The notes: generated by a model not told the origin, from the sequence alone. A DNA stretch of 64,000 bases from Mycobacterium avium subsp. avium (GCF_009741445.1 NZ_CP046507.1:1-64000); one strand, 5' to 3'. Positions 1 to 14,658 are shown, numbered from the stretch's first letter. Made by a program: numbers and translations.

Positions 1-1530
1 TTGGCCGATGACCCCGGTTCAAGCTTCACCACGGTGTGGAATGCGGTCGTTTCGGAGCTCAACGGCGAGCCCGTCGCCGACGGCGGAGCCGCCAACCGCA
101 CGACTCTGGTCACTCCCCTCACCCCTCAGCAAAGAGCGTGGCTCAATCTGGTCCGCCCGCTGACCATCGTCGAGGGGTTTGCTCTGCTGTCAGTGCCGAG
201 CAGTTTCGTGCAGAACGAGATCGAACGGCACCTGCGCGCCCCGATCACCGACGCGCTCAGCCGCCGCCTGGGTCAGCAGATCCAGCTGGGGGTCCGCATC
301 GCTCCCCCACCCGACGACGTCGAGGACGCGCTCATCCCGCCGGCCGAGCCGTTCCCCGACACCGACGCCGCCCTGTCCGCCGACGACGGCGCCGACGGCG
401 AGCCGGTGGAGAACGGGGAGCCGGTCACCGACACCCAGCCCGGCTGGCCCAACTACTTCACCGAGCGGCCGCACGCCATCGATCCCGCCGTCGCCGCCGG
501 AACGAGCCTCAACCGCCGCTACACCTTCGACACGTTCGTGATCGGGGCGTCCAACCGGTTCGCGCACGCCGCCGCCCTGGCCATCGCCGAAGCACCGGCC
601 CGCGCCTACAACCCGTTGTTCATCTGGGGCGAGTCCGGTCTGGGCAAGACGCACCTGCTGCACGCCGCCGGCAATTACGCGCAGCGGCTCTTCCCCGGCA
701 TGCGGGTCAAGTACGTCTCCACCGAGGAATTCACCAACGACTTCATCAACTCGCTGCGCGACGACCGCAAGGTCGCCTTCAAGCGCAGCTATCGCGACGT
801 CGACGTGCTGCTGGTCGATGACATCCAGTTCATCGAGGGCAAGGAAGGCATCCAGGAGGAGTTCTTCCACACCTTCAACACGCTGCACAACGCCAACAAG
901 CAGATCGTCATCTCCTCCGACCGGCCGCCCAAACAGCTGGCCACCCTGGAAGACCGGCTGCGAACCCGGTTCGAGTGGGGCCTGATCACCGACGTGCAGC
1001 CCCCCGAACTCGAAACCCGCATCGCGATCCTGCGCAAGAAGGCACAGATGGAGCGCCTGGCGGTGCCCGACGACGTGCTGGAACTCATCGCCAGCAGCAT
1101 CGAGCGCAACATCCGCGAACTCGAGGGCGCCCTGATCCGGGTCACCGCGTTCGCCTCGCTGAACAAGACTCCGATCGACAAGTCGCTGGCCGAGATCGTG
1201 CTGCGCGATTTGATCGCCGACGCCAGCACCATGCAGATCAGCGCGGCCACCATCATGGCCGCCACCGCCGAATACTTCGACACCACCGTCGAGGAACTGC
1301 GCGGGCCGGGCAAGACCCGGGCGCTGGCCCAGTCCCGTCAAATCGCGATGTACCTGTGCCGCGAGCTCACGGATCTGTCGCTGCCCAAGATCGGGCAGGC
1401 CTTCGGCCGCGACCACACCACGGTGATGTACGCCCAGCGCAAGATCCTGTCCGAGATGGCCGAGCGACGCGAGGTGTTCGATCACGTCAAGGAGCTCACC
1501 ACTCGCATTCGTCAGCGCTCCAAGCGCTGA
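1..1530 (+). CDS. dnaA: Chromosomal replication initiator DnaA
   Basis: DnaA binds DnaA boxes at oriC and melts the origin to start replication. The 509-residue product starts at TTG. It has an N-terminal helicase-interaction domain, an acidic linker at about residues 110-150, and an AAA+ core with Walker A GESGLGKT near 210 and Walker B LLVDD near 271. The C-terminal helix-turn-helix carries the DnaA signature GRDHTTV near 470. Length and order fit mycobacterial DnaA. The window begins at its start codon, so the upstream promoter is not visible. oriC and dnaN follow. Confidence 0.98.
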   Translation: MADDPGSSFTTVWNAVVSELNGEPVADGGAANRTTLVTPLTPQQRAWLNLVRPLTIVEGFALLSVPSSFVQNEIERHLRAPITDALSRRLGQQIQLGVRIAPPPDDVEDALIPPAEPFPDTDAALSADDGADGEPVENGEPVTDTQPGWPNYFTERPHAIDPAVAAGTSLNRRYTFDTFVIGASNRFAHAAALAIAEAPARAYNPLFIWGESGLGKTHLLHAAGNYAQRLFPGMRVKYVSTEEFTNDFINSLRDDRKVAFKRSYRDVDVLLVDDIQFIEGKEGIQEEFFHTFNTLHNANKQIVISSDRPPKQLATLEDRLRTRFEWGLITDVQPPELETRIAILRKKAQMERLAVPDDVLELIASSIERNIRELEGALIRVTAFASLNKTPIDKSLAEIVLRDLIADASTMQISAATIMAATAEYFDTTVEELRGPGKTRALAQSRQIAMYLCRELTDLSLPKIGQAFGRDHTTVMYAQRKILSEMAERREVFDHVKELTTRIRQRSKR

Positions 1531-2099
1531 ATCACGCCGCGGCCCCGGCCTTTCCGGCCCCCAGCCCGCAATTTTTCAATCCCGGCCCGGAATTTTTTCC
1601 GAGAAACTTCTCACCCGTTTGTCACACCGGTCACACCCAGGGCATGTGCGCAGAGCTGTGCACAACACCGGGAGGCAGCGGTGTAGTACCACCGCGTGCG
1701 TGCACAGCCCGCGTTCGTCCCCATCGGCTCAACATGTCACCCACAGCCGCCCCCACCGTGATCCACACCCCGGCGCACCGCGCTAGCTGCGGCGGGAGAC
1801 CGCTGTCCCCAAAATGCACAGGCCTTATTACTGTTACTGAAATCTCTTCATCGGTTCTTCTTTGAAATACAGCCCTGGGGACGTTCGGTGCACACCCTGC
1901 GTCGCGGCCGTCGTCAGCCCGGTTTGTCGGCCTTTGCGATTAGCTTTCAAGATGGCCCCAGAGGATCTACGGTTGTTCTTCGACTGCCGTTGCGGTCGTC
2001 GTCGACGCCTCGCGTGTCGCCGGCGCCATGACGGGCCCCGTGCTAGCGGGGGGAGGCTAGCCAATGGATCCGACAACGCTGAGTAGGTGAAGGGACGCT
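1531..2099. other. oriC region between dnaA and dnaN
   Basis: This 569-bp non-coding gap sits where mycobacterial oriC lies. It holds a loose cluster of sequences close to TTGTCCACA: TTGTGCACA on the minus strand at 1657-1665 (8 of 9), GCGTGCACA at 1698-1706, TGATCCACA at 1759-1767, CTGTCCCCA near 1803, and CGGTGCACA at 1886-1894. A relatively AT-rich stretch at about 1823-1870 could be the unwinding element. Divergent boxes are usual for mycobacteria. The role rests on position plus the box cluster; individual boxes are uncertain. Confidence 0.85.
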
Positions 2100-3299
2100 A
2101 TGGACGCGGCGACGACAACGGCTGGCCTCAGCGACTTGAAGTTTCGTTTAGTGCGGGAGTCTTTCGCCGACGCGGTGTCGTGGGTGGCCAAGAGCCTGCC
2201 GTCGCGACCCGCGGTGCCGGTGCTCTCCGGGGTGCTGCTGTCCGGCACCGATGAGGGGCTCACCATCTCCGGATTCGACTACGAGGTTTCCGCCGAAGCA
2301 CAGGTGGCGGCCGAAATCGCTTCTCCGGGAAGCGTTTTGGTATCCGGGCGGTTATTGTCTGACATCGTTCGGGCGCTGCCCAACAAGCCGATCGACTTCT
2401 ACGTCGACGGCAATCGGGTGGCGTTGAACTGCGGAAGCGCCCGGTTCTCGCTGCCGACGATGGCCGTCGAGGATTACCCGACGCTGCCCACGCTGCCCGA
2501 GGAGACCGGGACGCTGCCGGCCGATCTGTTCGCCGAGGCGATCGGGCAGGTCGCGATCGCGGCCGGCCGCGACGACACCTTGCCCATGTTGACCGGAATC
2601 CGGGTTGAGATTTCCGGGGATACGGTGGTTTTGGCCGCCACCGACCGGTTCCGGTTGGCGGTTCGCGAGCTGACCTGGTCGGCGGCCTCCCCCGACATCG
2701 AAGCGGCGGTCCTGGTGCCGGCCAAGACGCTGGCCGAGGCGGCGCGGACCGGCATCGACGGCTCCGACGTGCGGCTGTCGCTGGGGGCGGGCGCAGGTGT
2801 CGGCAAGGACGGCCTGCTGGGCATCAGCGGCAACGGCAAGCGCAGCACCACCCGCCTGCTGGACGCGGAATTCCCGAAGTTCCGCCAGCTGTTGCCGGCC
2901 GAGCACACGGCGGTGGCCACCATCAACGTCGCCGAGCTGACCGAGGCCATCAAGCTGGTGGCGCTGGTGGCCGACCGGGGCGCGCAGGTGCGGATGGAAT
3001 TCACCGAGGGGTCGCTGCGGCTGTCCGCCGGCGCCGACGATGTCGGCCGGGCCGAGGAGGATCTGGCCGTGGATTTCGCCGGCGAACCGCTGACGATCGC
3101 GTTCAACCCCACGTATCTGACCGACGGACTGGGATCGGTGCGCTCCGAACGGGTGTCGTTCGGCTTCACCACCCCGGGCAAGCCCGCACTGCTGCGCCCA
3201 GCGTCCGACGACGACAGCCCGCCGAGCGGCAGCGGGCCGTTCAGCGCGCTGCCCACCGATTACGTCTACCTGCTGATGCCCGTGCGGTTGCCAGGCTAG
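2100..3299 (+). CDS. dnaN: DNA polymerase III beta subunit (sliding clamp)
   Basis: The ring-shaped clamp tethers the replicative polymerase to DNA and recruits other repair and replication enzymes. The 399-residue product has three repeated clamp domains, beginning with [16 protein letters not shown] and ending with the typical [10 protein letters not shown] tail. ATG at 2100 follows a purine-rich AAGGGA site. The TAG stop is immediately followed by the GTG of recF, so the two are probably translationally coupled. Confidence 0.98.
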   Translation: MDAATTTAGLSDLKFRLVRESFADAVSWVAKSLPSRPAVPVLSGVLLSGTDEGLTISGFDYEVSAEAQVAAEIASPGSVLVSGRLLSDIVRALPNKPIDFYVDGNRVALNCGSARFSLPTMAVEDYPTLPTLPEETGTLPADLFAEAIGQVAIAAGRDDTLPMLTGIRVEISGDTVVLAATDRFRLAVRELTWSAASPDIEAAVLVPAKTLAEAARTGIDGSDVRLSLGAGAGVGKDGLLGISGNGKRSTTRLLDAEFPKFRQLLPAEHTAVATINVAELTEAIKLVALVADRGAQVRMEFTEGSLRLSAGADDVGRAEEDLAVDFAGEPLTIAFNPTYLTDGLGSVRSERVSFGFTTPGKPALLRPASDDDSPPSGSGPFSALPTDYVYLLMPVRLPG

Positions 3300-4457
3300 G
3301 TGTACGTCCGGCATTTAGGACTGCGCGACTTCCGGTCCTGGGCACACGCCGACCTCGAACTGCAGCCGGGTCGGACGGTCTTCATCGGGTCCAACGGCTT
3401 CGGGAAGACGAATCTGCTTGAGGCGCTGTGGTATTCGAGCACGCTGGGGTCACACCGGGTGGGCACGGACGCGCCGTTGATCCGCGCCGGCGCCGACCGG
3501 GCGGTGGTGTCGACCATCGTGGTCAACGACGGCCGGGAATGCGCGGTCGATCTGGAGATCGCCGCCGGCCGGGCGAACAAGGCGCGGCTGAACCGGTCAC
3601 CCGTGCGCAGCACCCGCGAGGTGCTCGGCGTGCTGCGCGCGGTGCTGTTCGCCCCCGAGGACCTGGCCCTGGTGCGCGGGGATCCCTCCGAGCGGCGCCG
3701 TTACCTCGACGACCTGGCGACGCTGCGGCGCCCGGCGATCGCCGCGGTGCGCGCCGACTACGACAAGGTGTTGCGGCAGCGCACCGCGTTGCTCAAATCG
3801 CTGTCCGGTGCCCGCCACCGGGGCGACCGCGGCGCGCTGGACACCCTCGATGTGTGGGACAGCCGACTGGCCGAATACGGGGCCCAATTGATGGCTGCCC
3901 GAATCGATTTGGTGAACCAGCTGGCGCCGGAGGTGGAGAAGGCCTATCAGCTGCTGGCCCCGGGATCGCGGGCGGCATCGATCGGCTACCGGTCCAGCCT
4001 GGGCGCGGCGGCCTCGGCCGAGGTGAACGCCGGCGACCGCGACTATCTGGAGGCCGCGCTGCTGGCCGGGTTAGCGGCCCGCCGGGACGCCGAAATGGAA
4101 CGGGGCATGTGCCTGGTCGGCCCGCACCGCGACGACCTGGAGCTGTGGCTCGGTGAGCGGGTGCCGAAAGGCTTTGCCAGCCATGGGGAATCGTGGTCGC
4201 TGGCGCTGTCCCTTCGGCTCGCCGCCTACGAGTTGTTGCGGGCCGACGAAAGCGATCCGGTGTTGCTGCTCGACGACGTGTTCGCCGAGCTCGACGCCGC
4301 CCGGCGCCGGGCACTGGCCGCGGTGGCCGAATCCGCCGAGCAGGTGTTGGTCACCGCGGCGGTGCTCGAAGACATCCCGACGGGCTGGCAGGCTCGGCGG
4401 CTCTTCGTCGAGTTGCGCGACACCGACGCGGGCGGGGTATCGGAGCTGCGCCCATGA
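3300..4457 (+). CDS. recF: DNA replication and repair protein RecF
   Basis: RecF is an SMC-like ATPase that loads RecA at gapped DNA with RecO and RecR. The 385-residue product shows Walker [10 protein letters not shown] near residues 30-38 and a late Walker [15 protein letters not shown], near 320. The start is GTG directly after the dnaN stop. Its 3' end overlaps the next gene by 4 bp (ATGA at 4454). It follows dnaN, as in many bacteria. Confidence 0.97.
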   Translation: MYVRHLGLRDFRSWAHADLELQPGRTVFIGSNGFGKTNLLEALWYSSTLGSHRVGTDAPLIRAGADRAVVSTIVVNDGRECAVDLEIAAGRANKARLNRSPVRSTREVLGVLRAVLFAPEDLALVRGDPSERRRYLDDLATLRRPAIAAVRADYDKVLRQRTALLKSLSGARHRGDRGALDTLDVWDSRLAEYGAQLMAARIDLVNQLAPEVEKAYQLLAPGSRAASIGYRSSLGAAASAEVNAGDRDYLEAALLAGLAARRDAEMERGMCLVGPHRDDLELWLGERVPKGFASHGESWSLALSLRLAAYELLRADESDPVLLLDDVFAELDAARRRALAAVAESAEQVLVTAAVLEDIPTGWQARRLFVELRDTDAGGVSELRP

Positions 4458-4999
4458 GCGACGACCAGTCCCCCTCCCCCTCGGGAGAACCGACCGCGAT
4501 GGACCTGGTGCGGCGGACCCTCGAGGAGGCCCGGGCCGCGGCCCGGGCACAGGGAAAAGACGCCGGCCGCGGGCGCGCCGCAGCACCCACGCCGCGCCGG
4601 GTGGCGGGCCAGCGGCGCAGCTGGTCGGGACCGGGACCCGACGCTCGCGACCCGCAACCGCTGGGCCGGCTGGCGCGGGACCTGGCCAGGAAGCGGGGAT
4701 GGTCCGCCCAGGTCGCCGAGGGCACCGTGTTGGGGAACTGGACGGCGGTGGTCGGTCACCAGATCGCCGACCACGCGGTCCCCACCAGTCTGCGCGACGG
4801 TGTGCTGAGCGTGTCCGCCGAGTCGACGGCCTGGGCCACCCAGTTGCGGATGATGCAGGCGCAACTGTTGGCCAAGATTGCCGCCGCGGTCGGCAACGGC
4901 GTAGTGACCTCGCTGAAGATCACCGGTCCGGCTGCGCCGTCCTGGCGCAAAGGCCCGCGGCACATCGCCGGGCGCGGGCCGCGCGACACCTATGGTTAG
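4454..4999 (+). CDS. DUF721 protein, DciA-type helicase-loading factor (Rv0004 homologue)
   Basis: DUF721 proteins include DciA, which works with DnaB helicase at replication initiation in bacteria lacking DnaC; the mycobacterial protein next to recF is a known member. The 181-residue product has a basic, disordered N-terminal half and a DUF721 core at about residues 75-150, including the [10 protein letters not shown] and [10 protein letters not shown] segments. ATG at 4454 was chosen because it overlaps the recF stop as ATGA. Longer upstream starts would lie inside recF. Confidence 0.9.
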   Translation: MSDDQSPSPSGEPTAMDLVRRTLEEARAAARAQGKDAGRGRAAAPTPRRVAGQRRSWSGPGPDARDPQPLGRLARDLARKRGWSAQVAEGTVLGNWTAVVGHQIADHAVPTSLRDGVLSVSAESTAWATQLRMMQAQLLAKIAAAVGNGVVTSLKITGPAAPSWRKGPRHIAGRGPRDTYG

Positions 5000-5233
5000 G
5001 CCCGGTCGTTAGCCCGGCCCCATCCCCACCGGGGCCTTCCTCAACAGGGCGCTGAAAGCCGCCAGGACGACGCGTATCTCCTTGACGCACGTCGGGACGC
5101 GGCACAAACGAAGAAAATAAGCGCACGGCGCGGTTAGCTGGGTAGAAACGCGCCCAGAAAATCGGTGCGGACCGGTCGTCACGGTAGACTGGCAGGATGC
5201 GATTGTTGCGGTGATCAGGAACCGCCCGCATGA

Positions 5234-7291
<2,058 letters not shown>

Positions 7292-7302
7292 ACGAGGAAT
7301 AG

Positions 7303-9822
<2,520 letters not shown>

Positions 9823-9924
9823 CCGGTACCGGGCCACCGGGTCCGGGCAATAGACTCAGCCGGACCACACATAACGCGACTGCCACTGCCCTGGGCGGCC
9901 GGCTAGGAGACTTAAGGAGTCGGG

Positions 9925-10788
9925 GTGAGTTCACCGAACGAGCCGGGCGCACCCAAGAAGGGGGAGACCCCCAACGGGGACGGTTCGGCAGAGCGGGCCG
10001 GGGTGCGGCGGGCGACGCCGCCGGCGCCGGGTGGCCGCGCCCCCGAGGCAGGCGACGGACCGCCGTGGCAGCGCGGCAGCACCCGGCCCCAGCAGCCCCC
10101 GCCGCGCCAGAACGAGCCGCCCACCGAGAAGCGGCCCGGCGGCGGGGCCGAGGCCCGGCTGAACCGCTTCATCTCGGGCACCGCGGCACCGGGCACGGCG
10201 TCGCACGCCAAGGAGCCGGAGCGCGGTGAGGGACCCCCCGCCGAGGCCTACGCCAGCGAACTGCCCGACCTGTCGGGGCCGGTGCCGCGCGGCCCGCACC
10301 GCAAGCCGGCCGCCGAGCGCGGTGCCGAGACGACCGGCGGGCAAGGCGGTGGTCGTCCGGTGAGCGGCGAGAGCCGCGAGGGCCGGGACAACCGGGACCG
10401 GGTGCAGGTGTCGCGGCGCACCCGCGGGCCGGTTCGCGCCAGCATGCAGATCCGCCGGATCGACCCGTGGAGCACCCTGAAGGTGTCGCTGCTGCTCTCG
10501 GTGGCGCTGTTCTTCGTCTGGATGATCGCCGTCGCGTTCCTCTACCTGGTGCTCGGTGGCATGGGCGTGTGGTCGAAGTTGAACAGCAACGTCGGGGACC
10601 TGCTGAACAACACCAGCGGCAGCAGCGGCGAATTGGTGTCCAGCGGCACCATTTTCGGCGGCGCCGTGCTGATCGGCGTGGTCAACATCGTGCTGTTGAC
10701 CGCGATGGCGACCATCGCGGCGTTCATCTACAACCTGGCCACCGATCTGATCGGCGGCATCGAGGTCACCCTGGCCGATCGCGACTAG
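9925..10788 (+). CDS. DUF3566 membrane protein (Rv0007 homologue)
   Basis: This 287-residue protein has a long disordered N-terminal region rich in Pro, Gly and Arg (about residues 1-170). The conserved DUF3566 part follows, with two membrane helices at about 188-212 ([20 protein letters not shown]) and 248-272. GTG at 9925 follows AAGGAG. Its place just after gyrA and before tRNA-Ile is conserved in mycobacteria. Its function is not established; a link to cell-envelope or division proteins is only an inference. Confidence 0.88.
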   Translation: MSSPNEPGAPKKGETPNGDGSAERAGVRRATPPAPGGRAPEAGDGPPWQRGSTRPQQPPPRQNEPPTEKRPGGGAEARLNRFISGTAAPGTASHAKEPERGEGPPAEAYASELPDLSGPVPRGPHRKPAAERGAETTGGQGGGRPVSGESREGRDNRDRVQVSRRTRGPVRASMQIRRIDPWSTLKVSLLLSVALFFVWMIAVAFLYLVLGGMGVWSKLNSNVGDLLNNTSGSSGELVSSGTIFGGAVLIGVVNIVLLTAMATIAAFIYNLATDLIGGIEVTLADRD

Positions 10789-10858
10789 CGTGGATGCTGT
10801 GCTTTTGGGAGTCGGGCGGCCGGTGCGGTAATCTCGTCGCTCGGCCGTACGCCAGTAC

Positions 10859-10935
10859 GGGCCTATAGCTCAGGCGGTTAGAGCGCTTCGCTGATAACGA
10901 AGAGGTCGGAGGTTCGAGGCCTCCTAGGCCCACCA
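10859..10935 (+). tRNA. ileT: tRNA-Ile (GAT)
   Basis: A full cloverleaf is visible. The acceptor stem GGGCCTA pairs with TAGGCCC, the anticodon GAT is at 10893-10895 in loop CTGATAA, and the T-arm contains GGTTCGA. A genomic CCA follows the discriminator A. The position after the DUF3566 gene matches ileT of M. tuberculosis. Confidence 0.97.
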
Positions 10936-10937
10936 CC

Positions 10938-11093
10938 ATGTGCCCGTCACGACGCTGCGTACGACTCGCGCTGCCACTGGGATTGTTCGCCGTGTTGGCG
11001 GCGGTGGCGTGGTCACGGCGCGGGGTGGAGGTCTGGCACGTGGCCGTGCAGGATTCCGGTCAGCCCCTGGGCCACAATGAGGGGTCACGGTAG
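10938..11093 (+). CDS. Small membrane-type ORF between ileT and alaT
   Basis: This 51-residue reading frame starts at ATG two bases after the tRNA-Ile CCA and stops one base before tRNA-Ala. It has an Arg-rich N terminus (CPSRRCVRL), one hydrophobic segment at about residues 10-24 (LALPLGLFAVLAAVAW), then a polar tail containing EVWHVAVQDSG. Its size, single helix and Trp-containing tail recall the small DLW-39-type proteins encoded near this tRNA pair in actinobacteria. That assignment is from memory and weak. No RBS is visible, so it may be processed spacer RNA rather than a gene. Confidence 0.4.
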   Translation: MCPSRRCVRLALPLGLFAVLAAVAWSRRGVEVWHVAVQDSGQPLGHNEGSR

Positions 11094-11094
11094 C

Positions 11095-11167
11095 GGGGCC
11101 TTAGCTCAGTTGGTAGAGCACCGCCTTTGCAAGGCGGGTGTCAGGGGTTCGATTCCCCTAGGCTCCA
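11095..11167 (+). tRNA. alaT: tRNA-Ala (TGC)
   Basis: The acceptor arm GGGGCCT pairs with AGGCTCC, allowing one G-T pair. The anticodon stem is CCGCC/GGCGG with TGC at 11128-11130, and the T-arm is AGGGGTTCGATTCCCCT. CCA is not encoded. The 3' end overlaps the last 10 bp of the opposite-strand TetR gene. Confidence 0.97.
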
Positions 11168-11736
11168 CAAATCGAATCCCTCTCCCCGCCCGGGCGGTAC
11201 GACGCGCCGAGGAAGCGGTGCACCAGGGCGCGCTCGGCGGCCGGGTCCTTGAGCGGCCAGCCCCACAACGCCAGGAAGACGCGGATCAGCCACTGCGCCG
11301 CCAGCGGGTTGTCGTGGCCGGGCCCGAGCATCTCGGCGGCCAGGGCCGTCACCGTGGGCGAGTTGATCACCCAGTCGCTGACCGGGGCCGCGTGGATCGA
11401 CCGCATCAGCTGAGCCAGCGGATCGGAGCGCAGCCGTTCCAGCGCCATGATCGTGGCGGTCACCACCCGCTCGGGGCCGCGCAGGTCTTTGATGGCCTCC
11501 CGCGTGGTGTCGACGATGCGGGCCGCCTGAATACCGACGACGGCATCACGGATCGTCGCCTTGCCGCCGGCGTGCCGATAGATGGTCGCCGGTGAACAGT
11601 GCACCCGGGCCGCCAGCGCCTCGATCGTGAACCCGTCGTAGCCGCGGCGCGCGATGAGGTCGGCGGCCGCGGCGTAGATCCGCTCGGCGGCCGCGCTGCG
11701 CCGATCCCGGCCCACCAACCAGTCGTCCCGCGCCAT
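11158..11736 (-). CDS. TetR-family regulator (Rv1776c-like)
   Basis: The 192-residue product has a TetR DNA-binding domain at about residues 10-60: AAERIYAAAADLIARRGYDGFTIEAL, then the helix-turn-helix VHCSPATIYRHAGGK. The C terminus is a variable ligand-binding region. It is divergent from the CYP144-like gene, the arrangement of Rv1776c-Rv1777 in M. tuberculosis, so it probably controls that P450. An alternative start six codons upstream (11754) is possible. The stop codon lies within the tRNA-Ala gene on the other strand. Confidence 0.88.
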   Translation of the reverse strand: MARDDWLVGRDRRSAAAERIYAAAADLIARRGYDGFTIEALAARVHCSPATIYRHAGGKATIRDAVVGIQAARIVDTTREAIKDLRGPERVVTATIMALERLRSDPLAQLMRSIHAAPVSDWVINSPTVTALAAEMLGPGHDNPLAAQWLIRVFLALWGWPLKDPAAERALVHRFLGASYRPGGERDSICGA

Positions 11737-11784
11737 CAACCCATGCTCCACCACGCTGCACGACGCGCAAAGCGCTTTCGCAGC

Positions 11785-11812
11785 GTGAGAATTTTGTGAC
11801 GATATCTCTCAC
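11785..11812. promoter_or_regulatory. Candidate TetR operator in the TetR/P450 gap
   Basis: The short divergent gap holds the inverted repeat GTGAGA (11785-11790) and TCTCAC (11807-11812) with 16 bp between. A separate 10-bp palindrome, AAAGCGCTTT, lies at 11769-11778. TetR repressors usually bind such dyads near their own promoter. The assignment is by position and symmetry only. Confidence 0.35.
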
Positions 11813-11932
11813 CGGAATCGCCTGCTTGCGGCGGGTCACCCGCATCCGCAGGCGCCGTCCCCGGCCGTCGTCGCTCCTCAACTTCGCCGCGGCCCGTTGA
11901 CGCCGCGAGACGGCGCGTCGAGCCTGAAACGC

Positions 11933-13147
11933 ATGGCGGTGTTGGACAGCGCGACCCGGTTCTTCGGCAGCGAGGCGATACAGGATCCCTACCCGCTGTA
12001 TGAGCGCATGCACGCCGAGGCGCCGGTGCACCGGATCGGCGACTCCGTCTTCTACGGCGTGTGCGGGTGGGACGCGGTGCACGAGGCCATCGAGCGGGTC
12101 GAGGACTTCTCGTCCAACCTCACCGCGACGATGGTCTTCCACGAGGACGGCACCGTCACCCCGTTCGACATGGGCGCGCCGGGCGCCCCGATGCACGCGC
12201 TGGCCACCGCCGACGACCCGGTGCACGCGGTGCACCGCAAGATCCTGCTGCCGCACCTGTCGGCGAAGCGAATCCGGATCATCGAGGAGTTCGCCACCCA
12301 GACCGCCGACCGGCTGTGGGACGAGAACCTGTCCGACGGCCGGATCGAGTGGATGAGCGCCATCGCCAACCGGTTGCCCATGATGGTGGTCTGCCGGCTG
12401 CTGGGTCTACCCGATGACGATGTCGACAAACTCATCCGGCTCGGCTACGCCACCACCACACTGCTGGATGGGATCGTCGCCCCCGAACAGCTCGAGCAGG
12501 CCGGCATGGCCGCCATCGAACTGTCCGGCTACGTGCTGGAGCATTTCGAAAAGGCAAGCGAGAAGCCGGAATCCAGCCTGATGGCCGATCTTGCGGCGCG
12601 CTGCGCCGCCGGCGAACTCGAGCAGCTGCCGGCGCTGGGAATCATGCTCACGCCGTTCAGCGCGGCCGGCGAATCGACCGCGTCGCTGCTGGGCAGCGCG
12701 GCCTGGATCCTGGCCGACCGGCCGGCGATCCAACGGCAGCTTCGCGAAAACCCGGAGTTGCTAAGCACTTTCATCGAAGAGACGCTGCGCTTCGAGGCGC
12801 CGTTTCGGGGTCACTACCGCCACGTGTGGCGCGACACCACGCTGGGCGGGATCGAGCTGCCCGAGGGCGCACACCTGCTGCTGATGTGGGGAGCGGCCAA
12901 CCGCGACCCGACGCATTTCAAGGATCCCAACGAGTTTCGGCTCGACCGCGCGGCCGCCAAGAGCCACCTGAGCTTCGGCAAGGGCGTCCACTTCTGCGTC
13001 GGCGCCGCGCTGGCCCGGCTGGAAGCCCACATCGTGTTGCGCCGGCTGCTCGAGCGCACCAGCTGGATCGACGCGACCGACGTCGGGGATTGGCTGCCCA
13101 GCATCCTGGTCCGGCGCCGGGAACGGCTGGGGTTGGCCGTGCGGTGA
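11933..13147 (+). CDS. cyp144: Cytochrome P450, CYP144 family
   Basis: This is a haem monooxygenase. The 404-residue product closely resembles remembered M. tuberculosis CYP144 (Rv1777): FFGSEAIQDPYPLYERM near the start, VHAVHRK, NRLPMMVV, and the tail WLPSILVRRRERL. The I-helix motif is AAGESTA, the K-helix motif EETLR, and the haem-ligand loop FGKGVHFCVGAALARLE with Cys355. A TTG at 11897 would add 12 residues; M. tuberculosis CYP144 is longer, and its extra N terminus is not seen here. The substrate is unknown. The divergent TetR gene is its likely regulator. Confidence 0.92.
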   Translation: MAVLDSATRFFGSEAIQDPYPLYERMHAEAPVHRIGDSVFYGVCGWDAVHEAIERVEDFSSNLTATMVFHEDGTVTPFDMGAPGAPMHALATADDPVHAVHRKILLPHLSAKRIRIIEEFATQTADRLWDENLSDGRIEWMSAIANRLPMMVVCRLLGLPDDDVDKLIRLGYATTTLLDGIVAPEQLEQAGMAAIELSGYVLEHFEKASEKPESSLMADLAARCAAGELEQLPALGIMLTPFSAAGESTASLLGSAAWILADRPAIQRQLRENPELLSTFIEETLRFEAPFRGHYRHVWRDTTLGGIELPEGAHLLLMWGAANRDPTHFKDPNEFRLDRAAAKSHLSFGKGVHFCVGAALARLEAHIVLRRLLERTSWIDATDVGDWLPSILVRRRERLGLAVR

Positions 13148-13148
13148 G

Positions 13149-13582
13149 CTACGGCCGCGGTTGCACGTCGACGCTCGGCGGCCGCGACTGCGGCTCCTGC
13201 GGCTTCTCGCGCACCGAGCGCCGCACGATGCTGAACGCGGCGGCGCCCCCGGCGAGAACGGCGACGGCGACTCCGGCGATGATCCACGGGCGCTTGCCCC
13301 GTCGCTGCGGGCGCCGCGCGTCCTGCAGCGCCGGGGCAGGCCGGTGACCACCTCCTGAGCGGCGGCCAGTTCCTGGGCGAGGGTCTCCTGGGCCGCGGCG
13401 AGGTCTCGGGCCAGGCGCCCCTCCCGATACCGGCGCCGCAGCTGCTCGGCCGTCGACCGCGCGGACTGCCCGCTCAGACCGGCGACTCCCCGGGTGAGGT
13501 CCAGCGGTCCCAGCGTCGAGTAGGTCAGGCCGCGGGCCAGTCGCTCTCGCGGGGTCAGCCGGTCTTCCGCCTTAGCGCGCAT
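13149..13582 (-). pseudogene. Rv0008c-type membrane protein with an apparent frameshift
   Basis: From ATG 13582 the frame reads MRAKAEDRLTPRERLARGLTYS and runs to QEVVTGLP. The homologous sequence then continues in another frame, with a membrane helix (WIIAGVAVAVLAGGAAAFSIV), the ending PPSVDVQPRP and TAG at 13149-13151. Restoring one base in the CCCC run (GGGG on plus, 13333-13336) gives one 144-residue protein, close to Rv0008c. Left unshifted, the frame runs on into cyp144 antisense. This is either a true single-base deletion or a sequencing error. Position before ppiA fits Rv0008c. Confidence 0.8.
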
Positions 13583-13672
13583 CGGTCGCCTTTCTGTCGA
13601 GCCCGCAGTTCACCGAACAGACTGCCAGCATAGGGACATCGGCGGAGCCGCGTGCGGGCACGCCGTGGCGTA

Positions 13673-14221
13673 GTGGCAGACTCTGATGCCGTGACTAACA
13701 GCCCCTTTCAGACTGCTACCGCCACGCTGCACACCAACCGCGGTGACATCAAGGTCGCCCTGTTCGGAAACCACGCGCCCAAGACCGTGGCCAACTTCGT
13801 CGGCCTGGCCCAGGGCACCAAGGAGTACTCGACCCAGAACGCGTCGGGCGGCTCCTCGGGCCCGTTCTACGACGGTGCGGTGTTCCACCGGGTGATCCGG
13901 GGCTTCATGATCCAGGGCGGCGACCCGACCGGCACCGGCCGCGGCGGTCCGGGGTACAAGTTCGCCGACGAGTTCCACCCCGAGCTGCAGTTCGACCGGC
14001 CCTACCTGCTGGCGATGGCCAACGCGGGGCCGGGCACCAACGGCTCGCAGTTCTTCATCACCGTGGACAAGACCCCGCACCTGAACCGGCGGCACACCAT
14101 CTTCGGCGAGGTTGTCGACCCGGAGTCGCAGAAGGTCGTCGACGCGATCTCGACGACCAGCACCGACGGCAACGACCGTCCGTCCGAGCCGGTGGTGATC
14201 GAGTCGATCACCATCTCGTAG
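13673..14221 (+). CDS. ppiA: Peptidyl-prolyl cis-trans isomerase A (cyclophilin)
   Basis: This is a cyclophilin-type proline isomerase that assists protein folding. The 182-residue product shows the cyclophilin core FYDGAVFHRVIRGFMIQGGDPTGTG cut by the catalytic Arg, then LLAMANAGPGTNGSQFFIT with the active-site Gln and Phe, and LNRRHTIFGEV. GTG at 13673 (VADSDAVTNSP) gives the 182-residue length known for M. tuberculosis PpiA; GTG at 13691 is the alternative. No clear export signal is seen. Confidence 0.95.
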   Translation: MADSDAVTNSPFQTATATLHTNRGDIKVALFGNHAPKTVANFVGLAQGTKEYSTQNASGGSSGPFYDGAVFHRVIRGFMIQGGDPTGTGRGGPGYKFADEFHPELQFDRPYLLAMANAGPGTNGSQFFITVDKTPHLNRRHTIFGEVVDPESQKVVDAISTTSTDGNDRPSEPVVIESITIS

Positions 14222-14232
14222 CACGCGGCCTC

Positions 14233-14658
14233 TCAGCGCTGTCGCAGGCCCGCGTAACCGGCGGCGGTGAGCGCGTCGAGCACCTGGAGCGGGTCCGCCC
14301 CGAGATCCCAGCGGGACAGCACCACCGGGTCTCCGTCGGCGCTTTCCACCTCGAGCAACCGCACCGTGCGCCCGTAGCGGCGGAACTCGATGATCCGGAT
14401 GATCTTGATGTCGGGGCGTGGTAATACCTGCGTCCGATACCAGCCGCGGACGGCCAGCCCGCCGGGTGTGATTGCCAGCTTCGGGCGCGCGCGCCACGAC
14501 ATCCCCGCAAACACGAGCAGACCCGCCGCGGCAACGCCGGCCAGAACGCGCCCCGGCGGGTCTGTGACCACGGTCACAGCCGCGATAGCCATCAGGACGC
14601 CCGCAACTCCACAACCAGCGATTCCCGCCGGATGCGGCTCCCAGCGTGTTTGCTGCAT
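14233..14658 (-). CDS. PH-domain membrane protein (Rv0010c homologue)
   Basis: The 141-residue product starts MQQTRWEPHPAGIAGCG. It has two hydrophobic helices at about residues 14-30 and 37-54, then a small PH-like beta domain (LAITPGGLAVRGWYRTQVL, IEFRRYGRTVRLLEVE). The length equals Rv0010c. Function is unknown. It lies downstream of crgA on the same strand, separated by a 155-bp gap with an unusual palindrome, which suggests its own control. Confidence 0.85.
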   Translation of the reverse strand: MQQTRWEPHPAGIAGCGVAGVLMAIAAVTVVTDPPGRVLAGVAAAGLLVFAGMSWRARPKLAITPGGLAVRGWYRTQVLPRPDIKIIRIIEFRRYGRTVRLLEVESADGDPVVLSRWDLGADPLQVLDALTAAGYAGLRQR

